Below are positions 1 to 10,600 of a stretch of 64,000 nucleotides of DNA, piece after piece (within the stretch, counting starts at the first letter, position 1; every line of letters starts with the position of its first letter). Both the position numbers and the translations under genes were made by a program. The notes under the pieces were generated by a model. The model saw nothing but the letters and a program-made list of their open reading frames with translations, was not told the origin of the DNA and searched no databases. Source of the stretch: Trichuris trichiura (lineage: Eukaryota; Nematoda; Enoplea; Trichinellida; Trichuridae); contig JBAJFE010000034.1 of assembly GCA_037903355.1 (NCBI GenBank), positions 62,001 to 126,000 of the forward strand. The letters are read 5' to 3'.

Positions 1-321
1 TCTCTTGCTAACAATTCAGAATTTTTTTTATTTTTTTGAAATATTCACAATTCCACATGTACAAACGTGTAAAATAAACCTTTTCCTTCCCTTTACAAAA
101 TCTTGAACCTGAGCATGATTATTATGTGTGCTTGCGCGCAAAATATGCCTTAGTAAAATAAAAAGTAATGATATACCATTAACTTGACCTCTAATAATTT
201 ACAGTGCAATAATTACAATTTTTTCTAAATAATTTAAGTTTTGCTTAATAGATAAAATGCATAAATTTTGAGTGTGAGAAATGTAACTTTTGTACAGGCT
301 TATTAAACTTTATAACCGCAG

Positions 322-567
322 TCATTATTGCGCTTCTTTAAACTTCAGCTGAACCAAAAAAGGTTGCTTTTGTTCAGCAACGTTGAATCAATGTTTAAGA
401 GCGAGCAACGACGTGCCTTGAAACTATTACTTGAACAATGTGAACAAATGCTTGGTTATTCAATCTATGGAACGTCTTTGACTGAATCTTCAGCCTCATT
501 GAAGTCTCAGCTTTCGAATGAGTTAATTTTCGATTACCAAGGTTCTACATTAATTTGCATAATTTGA
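322..567 (+). CDS. possible terminal exon of an unidentified gene
   Basis: An open frame of about 81 codons follows an acceptor-like CAG at 319-321 and ends at TGA 565-567. Its composition is protein-like (many Leu, Lys and Gln, and an RRALKLLLEQ helix-like stretch). It has no ATG near its 5' end, as expected for an internal or terminal exon. A polyadenylation hexamer lies about 100 bp downstream. I recognise no domain. Any upstream exons would lie in the first 300 bases or left of the window. It could equally be a chance open frame. Confidence 0.25.
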   Translation, partial: SLLRFFKLQLNQKRLLLFSNVESMFKSEQRRALKLLLEQCEQMLGYSIYGTSLTESSASLKSQLSNELIFDYQGSTLICII

Positions 568-670
568 CCAATCAGCTTTGGCCGCCTCTGCAGTTTAATG
601 CAAGAGAAATATTGATAAACCCTTGCACCATTAAAGTATTTTGCCGTTGCTGCTGCATTTGCATGCTGTT

Positions 671-676
671 AATAAA
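671..676 (+). other. AATAAA polyadenylation hexamer
   Basis: A canonical hexamer about 100 bp after the stop codon at 565-567. It is the main reason the preceding open frame is listed as a possible 3' terminal exon. The hexamer alone is common in AT-rich DNA. Confidence 0.3.
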
Positions 677-2566
677 GGACAGCGTATACCTAGTTCAAGT
701 TTTCAGCGTCAGCTGTAAGCAATATTACTCCGCTAAAACTCGAACAGCCTTTTCTTTGACGAAAAGTCAGTACCTTTTCTATAAAATCTGCATTTCGAAT
801 ATGCAAACAGGAAACCGTATGAAGGGGCGTTCTTTCGTGTATAAGCAGCTATGCATATCATTGTACTAAGAGTAAAGCCTTTTCCTAACGTCGTTCCTCA
901 CTGCTGCAACTTTTCTAAACTACAGAATGAGTCACCTTCGTTTAGTCGTTGACAAAATCCTCGTGTCGATTGATCCAGTTCGCAACTTAACAAATCGTCC
1001 GTCTATTGATACTCGACGTCATAAGTCGCTTTTATTCTTGCAGTTCAGTATAGCTTTTCGCGGCATTTCGGCGCGATATTCCATTTCAGAATAATAGCGA
1101 TTTCTTTCTGTTCCTTCAAGCAATTCATTTGAGCTCTGAAAGGTGGGGTTTATTCTACTTGGAAAAATGGCCCACGGTAGCTCGCGAAGAAAATAAAAAG
1201 AAGTTGGAACACAGATGCAAACGTTTGCTCACCTGCGTCGCTGAGTCGGTTTCCATTTCGGTCAAAAGCATTACGGCAACAAAAGATTTTTACACGTTCG
1301 CCTTAATGTTCATGCAGGTGGCACCAGCTTGTCTGCAAAACTGGCTGCGAGAATCGACCGCTATTGTGTCCTTTTCTTGCATACGATATCCAAAGAAGGA
1401 ACACAGTAACAATTCGCCTCCGATAAGCAGAGATTTTGCGGGCGAACGCATCAGCGCTTGGTGAAGGTGAAAACGTTTTTCAACTGCCAAGTTAGAGCTA
1501 CTTTTTACTTAGTGACGTCAACTAGAACAAAAAGACAGGTTTCCGAATAAATTGCGCGCGCGCGCCAGAGTGTTTGCTCCATGCACTAACAATCCTCTTT
1601 TCAGATCCTTTATTCATTACGTCTTCACGATTGCTCTCATAAGCCGCAGTAGCCATGCGTTCGCCTAATCAAACAGATAATAGCAATTCTTTCCCCCATC
1701 ATTCCTTTGAACATAAGAGATGAAGACTGCCGCGCGGAAGTATCGTGCTTGAAAGCGAACATTTGTTCATAACAAGGCATGGTGGAAATGAACGGGGAAA
1801 TAACGTTAAGCAGCACATTGTTATAATATTAACGAAATGGACCAATCTGCGACGTGAAGAAATGTGCTGCCCATTAATCTCAAGCAAGTTGTTAGTTTGC
1901 ACCGTTTCCCAGCAACAGCAAGCGAATACTTGCTGCCTGGTACGAGGTCATTAATTATCTTACCATAATGCAAATCAGAGTGGTCAAATGATCATTTCAC
2001 TCTTCGTAAGGAAGAGAGGAAAACAGATAAGATGGGCTTCCTTACGTTTAAACAAACTGTCTCTTGTTAAGCCAGTCTACAAGCTGGATGACCCCCTCCC
2101 TAATCCTATTAAAAGTCGCTGTCCTCATAGCAGGAATTATGAAATTTGGAATGCTCAAACTTAGTAGAGTTTCAGAGTAAATGACGTCGTGAAAAGTGAA
2201 AGATTTCGCAAGTAATCACGTGTCATAGTTCAAAACTTCAAGTCAGTTTACTAAGGGAAGTTTGTCATGAATAAAGCAGATATTCTGTTAGAAGCCTTTT
2301 TAAAAAGCTAATCAGCACAGTGCTAACGCTTCCTTAGCTCTAAGTGACCAACTGGTCACTTACTAAATTATTAAAATTACTTTGTAAAAGCGGTCTTTCT
2401 GCTACTTGTATAGTGCTAATGGAACTTATACGAGTTTCATGTTTAGGTATAGTTCCCAACCCGAACAGATCACATCAAATTCTCGTTAAAGCTTTGGAAT
2501 AATAAAAAGCCAAAATCTTCAATACTTCTTCAGCTATCCGAATAACAAGACGCCTACGTGCAATAC
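677..2566. other. no gene recognised
   Basis: Only short, uninformative open frames on both strands. The one local feature seen is a short alternating GC run at about 1555-1566. Nothing resembles a known domain, a splice-linked exon set or a transposon end. Confidence 0.4.
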
Positions 2567-2572
2567 TTTATT
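2567..2572 (-). other. AATAAA polyadenylation hexamer (minus strand)
   Basis: Reads TTTATT on the plus strand, about 65 bp beyond the stop codon of the open frame at 2637-2843. It fits the 3' end of a minus-strand transcript, but no further support is visible. Confidence 0.25.
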
Positions 2573-2636
2573 ACATACCCATAAAAGTTGAACAGACAAA
2601 ATGTGAACCTCCGTTAGATTACGGTTTGAATAGGAC

Positions 2637-2843
2637 TTATTTGAAAGACTCAATGCCGATGCATCTAAACACTTTTTTGCATCCGCCTTTCACGCAGCTA
2701 GTTTTCAGAGGTGACGATAGCTCGTCAGACACTTTGTCGGTTCGCAAAGCATCGCTGAAACGTACTTTTGTCTGTGGACAAGTTCGTCGTTCAAGATATT
2801 GTTGAAGCGATGGAGAAGAAGCACGACCGACCGAGTTCATCAA
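2637..2843 (-). CDS. possible terminal exon of an unidentified minus-strand gene
   Basis: A 68-codon frame with four cysteines near its end (SCVKGGCKKVFRC), followed about 65 bp later by a minus-strand AATAAA. It contains KVRFSDAL, which fits the general RVxF docking pattern of PP1 regulators, but that motif is short and often occurs by chance. The frame is closed by a TGA a few codons 5' of the ATG, so any upstream coding part would need a splice. I do not recognise the family. Listed as a candidate only. Confidence 0.22.
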   Translation of the reverse strand: MMNSVGRASSPSLQQYLERRTCPQTKVRFSDALRTDKVSDELSSPLKTSCVKGGCKKVFRCIGIESFK

Positions 2844-3846
2844 ATGCCCAATAAGTATGCAACTGCCACGTCAATGGCCATGTCAGACTAACCGAAAAGG
2901 CATTTCCGGCCGCTTTTGGTTGCCTACTCAGCCTATGGCGCGTTTCTTTAAAATAAATAGACGCTTGAAGTTCCACTGCGCGAACTAACCTTGAACTAGT
3001 TTGATTTTTAATTTTCGCCAAACGGTCCTGCAATGAATACGCGCAGTTATGCCGCTCCAGCCAGTACGGGCAAAAATGTAACAAGCAGCCGGTAGCAATG
3101 TTTGAATTGGCACGGCGTACTAGCATTTGATGTTCAAACAAAACGTGGCCCGCGACTTGTGTAAACAGCCTACAGTAAATTGTTGCTCGTTAACCTTTAT
3201 TTTATGATGCTCCACTTTTTGCTTGTTGCACGCGTTCGGAACATTCAAAATTGAGTTTGTTCAACAAGCACTGCTCCTTTCTGACGTTTAGAGGCTTAAA
3301 TTGGAACTGAAAAATGATAGCAAGCAAAACTATTTTTTTTTCGGATGCGTAGGTTCTTGGCTTCGCTAAAAAAAAGCTGCGACCTAGACGTATAGTTTTC
3401 TATGGAGCGGAGATAAATTCCCTCATTGCGACCATAAAACAGAAAACAAGAACGCAAGCGTACTCGGTAACTACCGTCTACCGTGTTGTTGACTTCAAGC
3501 CTGCGCATCACTGATGACGCCACAAGTACTAGCAAAGGTGGGCCAATCAGCGAGCGCGGAATTCTAAAGAAAAACAAACACTCTTGCCGGTCGTCTCAGT
3601 TGTCAAAGCTTTCGAATCGCGGAGCAGACTGCGTGCTTCACTTTACCAACACTTACCACCGTTAAACGCCATCGTTCCACCTGGGCGGCAAGAAGACCAC
3701 CGCAAGAAAAGATCTGGACTAAAAGCAACCGCCACGAAAAAAAGTTGAACAATTCGTGCTCCTTAATATCCGCCCGTAAAAAAGAAGGTACGTCGTCTGC
3801 CGATATGCTGGCGTTCTACCGCGTTCTCTGCAAGTAGACAGTTTCA
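2844..3846. other. 5' flank of the Y-box gene; no gene recognised
   Basis: Presumably holds the promoter and 5' leader of the Y-box gene that starts at 3847. I see no TATA box or initiator that I can defend. An AG lies five bases upstream of the Y-box ATG, in a weak acceptor context. Confidence 0.3.
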
Positions 3847-6800
3847 ATGGAGCAAACGGAAATAGGAAAATCTGAGAAAGCCGAGGGCTCCGAGCTAGCG
3901 CACGGCAAGGAAGATGAGCAGAAGGAAACGTCCGCCGGCAGCACCGGCTCTGCTCGCAAAGTCATCGGTTAGTGATCAACAAGCCGCGCTGGATTGTCTT
4001 CCAACGGCTTCAATGCAACGATTGCCTTATTTTAAGCGACGGCGGTAAAAGGCAAGGTTAAGTGGTTTAACGTGAAGAACGGTTATGGATTTATAAATCG
4101 CATTGACACTGGCGAGGACATCTTCGTCCATCAGGTAGCGATGCTTTTTCACTTTTGCCTAATTTCCACTGTGCATTCGTTATCTCCCTTTGACAACTGA
4201 CCGAAGTTGGTACGCGTGACTCACGAGCCTCCATTTAGATGTGCAGCGCAGAGCACTGACTAGATACTGGCCGTCTGCTAGCCACGTCATCAGTAACTTT
4301 ATTCATTTAACAACATTTATTTGGCCTCCCGCGCCTTAGTGACAAGCGTTTTGTCGAAATTTATAGGCTATTTTTTCGCGACCCTTCTTTCGGGAACTTA
4401 CGGTTTGTTGATTAGCCCGTTTTGGAGCCTCCGGCGCGTAGTTAAGGGATACTGTTATTGTTGCTACTCGCGTAAATGATTTTCAAGACTTTGCACAGAG
4501 AAAACGTTGGTTTGGGGAAAGTAATGTGTTTATTTGCAGACAGCTATAATCAAGAACAACCCGCAAAAGTTGCTGCGCAGTTTAGGTGACGACGAGGACG
4601 TTGAATTTGACGTTGTTGAGGGACAAAAGGTTGTTGTTGCTGCTCGGCAAGTTACAGTACGCCTTATGTTGACCAGCGTCTTTGTTTAGGGTCCCGAAGC
4701 GGCCAATGTAACTGGACCGGATGGCGCCCCTGTCCAGGGAAGTAAGTACGCAGCGGATAGGAACAACAGACGAGGTCGCCGCGCTGGCGGCGAATACTTT
4801 CGGCGGCGCCCCAGAGGTCGCATTGGCTACAACGTGACGGATGGCAGCGGCGAAGCAGAGGGGGAGGAAGAAGAAAGCGGATATGATCCCTCTTATCGTC
4901 AGGTTCGACGTCGTCCGCGCGCTGGCCGCGCCATGCGCCGAAACTATGGCTTTCGCGGTGGTCGCGGTGTCTTTGTGAACTACGTACGTGGCAGCACCGA
5001 CCTTGCTTAAGTTTTCGTTTCGTCACCTGCCATGCACGAACCAGTTTCACTTTTCTCTTTTTCGTAATGTTACATTTCTAAGATCGAGCACGAGCAAGAA
5101 GCCGGACCACGCGTTTTGTTCCATTCAGATGCAGGCTTCTGTTCATTTTCTCAGCCTCAAATTTTCACATTCCTTTTACTGAGCTCTTGAGAGAAATTTG
5201 TCTTTTTCCTATCCTTTCAAAAGCATGCTGCAGCAACCTTTTTCTTTCGACCAGTGTTTCCGCAAGGTCGTCCGTCGTCCCATGAGCGTTCATCATTTGA
5301 GAACGTTGGTTCACTCATCTCATCAGTCGCCCGTTTGCAAAAGAGGAGCACTTGTTGTTTAAAGAAATTAGTTTGTAAAGCGCGGTGCGCATGCTTTGCT
5401 TGCCGGAAAGGGCAACGTTTTTTCTTTTTATGGTTATTCCTTTTCATTAACCAGCCAGCATTGCCTTGCGAGGCGCGCATGCCTTGAAGCGCTTTTTTGT
5501 TTTGCTTCTCATTTGCCAGGCAACGTGGTGAGAGTTCTTCAGCATTAGCGACCACGACGAAAGCTCGTGGTTATTCGCATGGCACGACAGTGCGTTTTTC
5601 TATTTTTAATATTCATTATTTATTACGGTGCTGCGTTGTTTCGAAGATGCACCCACAGTCGGTATCCATCAACCGGTGGGTCATGTCGGTGTACATGTGT
5701 TGTCAGTGTTTTGTGCCCGTTTCGTTCTTTTCTTTCAAAAGCAGCTATTGTTTTTATGCAAATTATTTGGGCAGTCAAACAGTTTGCTTAAACGTAGTGT
5801 GGGCTACTTTCAAGGGTGCTTATCCTTTAGTTTTAATCTAATTCTTCTTTTCGTAGAGAGTAGATGTAAACGAATACAGGTTATGGTTTTTTGGGAACGT
5901 ATGAACGCTGTAGGCACGAAACTTTTGTTACCTTATGCTACGCTATTTTCCTTCTTTAAATTTGCTTTTTTTTTTGAAATGGGCTTAATGGTTCCGTAGC
6001 AATATTGACGCTGAGAAAGTCAAAAGACTATTTGGTGTTAGGTTGTAACCTGTACGACATACAGTTACTATTTAGCAATGTGGAATGTCGCTAAAGCCAA
6101 GGTGTTGCTTTTCGACTTAAATGAGTGTTTCAGTTCTTGCTTATTAGGGTTTGTTTGCTAAAGCTTTGCGGCCAAATTGATTTAGTTTAGCAGCTGGGCT
6201 GAGACGCGAGCAAAATGGCTGGTTTTGAACAGACGTTTGCTCGAGTTCGTTCAAGTTGCAACGCGCTCCAATTTGTAGCAGCCTTTGAAGCTGGAATTGT
6301 TTTTTTTTTAAAGACAGAAGTGAACCAAAACATTTTACTAAACGTAGAAGCCAGTCAGTTTGAGAGAGCACCTTTGCTCGGAAAGCAGTGGGCGAAGTAA
6401 AGAAAGAACAACTTTTGCGGCTATCCATCAGTGTGAGGGGGTTGTTTACGCTAATTGTGGTATGCTTCTTTTAGTCTTAATTTTGTTGATTTGTTTCCAA
6501 GCTGTCGAAATATATTCCGTTGCATTTATTTTCAGGAAATGAAGTGCTACAGGCGAGTGAGAATTTGAAAATTGATGCCACTTAAAATTAGAAAATTTTC
6601 GTCTCTCAATACCTTGTATTTTTAAGGAGCAAAATGGTTATTCTGATATGCCGTACCGCGCCGGACGGTATCGAGCACGCCGCCCAATGCGCGGCTTCCC
6701 CCGCGGAGGCGGTGGTGGCTACTTTGGACAGTTCGATCGTCCGGGCCGCGGTCGGGGTCGATTCGGTGGCCGTAGAGGGCGCTTTGGTCGTGGGCGTGGT

Positions 6801-7040
6801 CGCGGAGGAGGTCAGTTCGGAGGCGAGGAGAAGTCGGACGTTGCAGACTCAGAGAGCAAGACAACGGAAAACTTGAGCACGGATGATCAAACGTCTCCCA
6901 AGGCTGGATTGATGCAGGATACGAATTCAGCCTCCGTAAATACAGATGATTTTATTCTTAAAATTTGTTTGTGCAATTAATCCATTTAGGCTACGAACAG
7001 ATCATGGGATACGAAGAGTACGGACGAAAGGGACGAGTAG
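3847..7040 (+). CDS. YBX1: Y-box binding protein (cold-shock domain, RG-rich tail)
   Basis: Nucleic-acid chaperone that packages mRNA and tunes translation. Six exons join in phase: 3847-3967, 4037-4134, 4540-4629, 4690-4983, 6627-6935 and 6990-7040, giving about 320 residues. Residues 1-40 are an acidic/serine leader. The cold-shock domain covers about 43-112, with KVKWFN, RNP1 GYGFIN at 56-61, RNP2 DIFVHQ at 68-73, and the Y-box signature VEFDVVEG followed by EAANVTGP. The remainder is a basic/acidic low-complexity tail ending in an RG/GRGRG block (about 207-258), as in invertebrate Y-box/CEY proteins. Every intron is GT-AG; the last large one is 1.6 kb. The terminal exon is the least certain: a second frame across 6990-7072 would give a longer Tyr/Gly-rich end but breaks phase with exon 5. 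The family is certain; orthology within it is not. The gene is convergent with the anoctamin gene. Confidence 0.93.
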
Positions 7041-7678
7041 AGGCAACTGGAACAAACAAGCACCCCATAATATAATATCAATAGATGGTTTGATTTCGTG
7101 TGTAACCGTTAACGTCATTAGCCATTTTCGCCGTTCGCAACCTTTTAAGTCTAGCCAGAAAGCACAGATTTTTTACCGCCCGCATGTTAGCCGTCGCCAA
7201 GCTTTCTGGCAAGGAAAAGGTGGTTTCTTATACCAATATGAATGGGGTGTGCTTGTGTGTGTCGGCACTTTTTTTGTCATCTCGATCACATATCATCATC
7301 ATCATCATGTTCATCATCGTTTTGAAATCCAGTTTTCTCCCATTCTAGGTCGGTGTGGTTCGATTATAAAAGAAAAAAACGTTATCATTTCTGAGGTTAA
7401 AGCTCTCTCTGCTTTCCAAATATGCCTACACCTTCAGTTTTTATCGAACTGTGTTGTCTCAATATCGGATGGGTTTACCAACAGTTCCCGCCTAGTTTTA
7501 ACCGTGGAATGTTTCGCCATTCGAGGCAAAAAGCTGTTGTTCCAGTAAACCTCTTGCTTTGAAACCTAATTCGACCCTACGCGCAGGGATCGAAGTTGCT
7601 TTTCTTCCAGTTACGAAGTTGACCCGTCGCGCAAACTCGACAAGTAGCGTACACGCCGCGTCTTTTTAGAACTTATTC
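7041..7678. other. convergent intergenic interval and 3' UTRs
   Basis: Lies between the stop codons of two converging genes and should hold both 3' UTRs. It contains a short CAT trinucleotide tract at about 7291-7319. I found no plus-strand AATAAA for the Y-box gene, so its cleavage site is unclear. Confidence 0.4.
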
Positions 7679-7684
7679 TTTATT
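7679..7684 (-). other. AATAAA polyadenylation hexamer of the anoctamin gene
   Basis: Reads TTTATT on the plus strand and starts only four bases after the anoctamin stop codon (7689-7691, minus strand). This implies a very short 3' UTR. Confidence 0.6.
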
Positions 7685-7688
7685 TCAC

Positions 7689-10600
7689 CTAACGCCTGCG
7701 AACAGTACGCTTTTTACGGGATTGTTGTTTAAACGCGTTTTCGTAAAGGGCTTGTTTGGCCAGATATTTTTCCCGTTGAATTTGGACGTGCACTTTGAAC
7801 GGCAAATCGGGTACGAACCACTCGAAGAACATCTTGACTACGAACACCAAATTCTAAAAGATAATTTGCTAGTTCGGCAGCGAACGAGACGCGACGTCCT
7901 TTTCCGGCGGTATAGTACTATTGTAACAGGCCTTCTCATACCTCGAAGAGTAGAACAAAGAGGATGCGCATCGCCAGTACAATCCACCATTTGATGGTCA
8001 TCGAGTAGCCATCGTCGCAGTCTTCAAGTCCGGTTGTTGGCCAAAGACTACGATTACCAATAATTGACGGAAAGTCATTCGATTGGCGGTCCAGAGTGGC
8101 GTAGGGGTTGGCTGTGCAAGGCGGTTTTCTGTAGTCTTCGTACCTAAAAAGTGCTGATCCAACTTTCGGCTTACGTCCCCCGTATGGAGGAGACACCTGC
8201 AGGATGTTAGGTTGCAAGCAATGGACATGTTGTTGTCTCGGCAAAACATGAACGGATTGAACATCGACAATTCTCCGCTGAGGTAGCCGGTCAGTGAGCC
8301 GTCGGCACTGAAAAAATGCCTGTAGACCATTCTAGGGACGAAATCACTCGTGAAAGCAATGACGCAAGCCTGAAATGTCAATTTCAGATGGTGTTGTTGA
8401 AATAGCTCTTTGGACGAACGTTGGTTATAACAGCCAGTCGAGATATACCAACGAGAATGTGCATCCAGACTCCAAGATCTTTGGCGCGAGCAGGTAGCGG
8501 CCTTCTATAAGATACTACGTATTTGTAGGCGTCTACACGAACTTCGATTATGTTGTTGAGCAAGGCGAATGCCGGAGCGAGGGGAAAGGCAGCCACAAAA
8601 AGCGTAACAAATCCGTACTGCAAAACTGAAAACAAGACAAGAAAAAAAACGCTGTTTATGCGCTCAGTGCGCTTACTCATTTCTAGATATTCTCCAAGTA
8701 AGAAATCCTGTGGCACTGGATTTAGCAGGAAGTCGTTGACCCAATCGGCTGCCGATGCCAGTTTGGCAGTTTTCGGTGACTTTTTACGCATATAGTTTAA
8801 AAGTAAGGGCACACAAATTTCTATGATATTGTTCACGAATTGCTTGCCAACCATAATGATCGCCAGCTGAATCAACAGCTCGACCATACACCCGTTAGGG
8901 TCGCACTAAAATGTGGCACACAAATTATTATTACTCTTTTTTGCCTTTTGAAGGTAGATATTTGCTAACATACGGCACAACGTACAGATTTGTCAAACAG
9001 ATTAAAGGGGCCAACATTGAGATCGCTACTGCCTAAGGAAATTGCCTTTGTCCCATTTATGGAGTAGCGTTGTGTTATTGAAATAGATCGGTATTTTTTC
9101 CATGAATAGGAAAATTTCGAAATGACCAATCAACCCAACTCAGCTTTTCCATGAACAAATATTGGCAACTCTGGGCGTACGGACGATCTCCAATTTAAGA
9201 AAAACCATTTCGATTGAGAAGCCCGCTTAGTAAGGATTTCAACTGGAAACCCTACAAATGCTAGGAGGAACGAAATGCGCGACGCTCAAAGAACACGTCC
9301 GAAACGTTTATGCAAATTAGTCAAGGGCTGAAAATTGAAAACGAAAGATTTGCATGCCGACTAATGTGCGCAAAGCATCCTGGTCGGCATTAGAAAACAG
9401 CTGAATAAGCTTGACCTTGTCGAGCTTTTGCAAAGTTCCTTCCAAGCGGTAGAGTTTAAAAATGTTGAAACGAATGTCAAAGTGCTTCTGCTAAGAGAGT
9501 AGATGAACAAGAAAGCACGTTACTTTATTTGCATAATGGTGAAATGTTGCGAGTTTTGTACCCTGAGCTGCCAAAGGAAAACCAATTCCCAACACTGAGC
9601 CTTTTTTTTAAATTTAATGCGAATCAATTGCCCTTCCGTTGAGGCCACTTTGTTAGTAACCAGTCACTGAAGTTCCTATCGGGAACTAATAGAAAAGTGA
9701 AGTTAACATGTAAAAGTTAACTACTGACTTAGTCAAGCGATTTTTCTGTAACGCGGATAAAGCTTCCTTGTTCAAGTCTGACTGCTTATCGTTATCAGCT
9801 ATAGTCAGGCGTGTCCGAAGTCAGTGCATGCTTTTCAGCTCCGGAAAGAATTGACTCGCTTCAATTGAACTACTTGCATTATTATTTCCCTCCGACAAAA
9901 AAAACGTTCACTGCTAGTGTTAAGTATCCCGAGTCTCTTAAGCTCTACAACGTACTTAGCGTTAATTTTTCCTCCCATTCCCACCCAAACCTTTCAAGCA
10001 ACCCCGAACAAATTTTGATTAACGACTCATTCGCAAAACACCGATCAATACCCTCGTTTCGGCGCCAACATTTTCATCGAATTTTACTTTTATGTATCGT
10101 TTAAGTCAGGTGCATGTTAGCACTTTCGTTCGAAGCGATGCAACTCGACCTGAACTAACTTGAATGCAGCTCAACTTGGCCTACAAACAACTGATCCTAT
10201 TGTCATACCTGCAGTCACGGATACAATTTGCTTGGCGTAATACATGTAAGGTATGTGCAATAAATACAAAGTCAGCACGAACGTAGACCACATACAGCAT
10301 GCATGCAGTACATGCTGCTTACATGTAAGATATTTTCGTTTTAGAGCCTCTGCGGCATTCACACAGTATGCATACCTACAAGCAGAATACTTGTCATAGT
10401 CACTGTTTTTATGGTACATATGTAGTATGCATGCTGTAAGTACTCGTTTACGAGGAATATTTACGTTATATTTGACTGCTACGTGGTATAAATTGCTTGT
10501 AACTAGGATAGCTACGGCACAGATGCAATGTCTATGGCATATATAACTGGATGTACGGAATACTTGTGGAATCTCTGACATGTAAATGGTTAAAGTTGCA

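Noticed and set aside
4664..5050. 128-codon minus-strand frame
   Set aside because: It is antisense to Y-box exon 4 and has no independent support.
6622..6876. Open frames overlapping the Y-box exon 5 in other frames
   Set aside because: They are by-products of the GC-rich RG-coding block; only the frame in phase with exons 4 and 6 makes RG repeats.
7291..7319. CAT repeat encoding a His-rich run
   Set aside because: It lies after the Y-box stop codons in the convergent intergenic interval; it is a simple repeat, not coding.
9491..9523. 33 bp intron joining 9524-9600 to 9317-9490 on the minus strand
   Set aside because: It is phase-compatible but shorter than any other intron placed in this window, the minimum being 46 bp.
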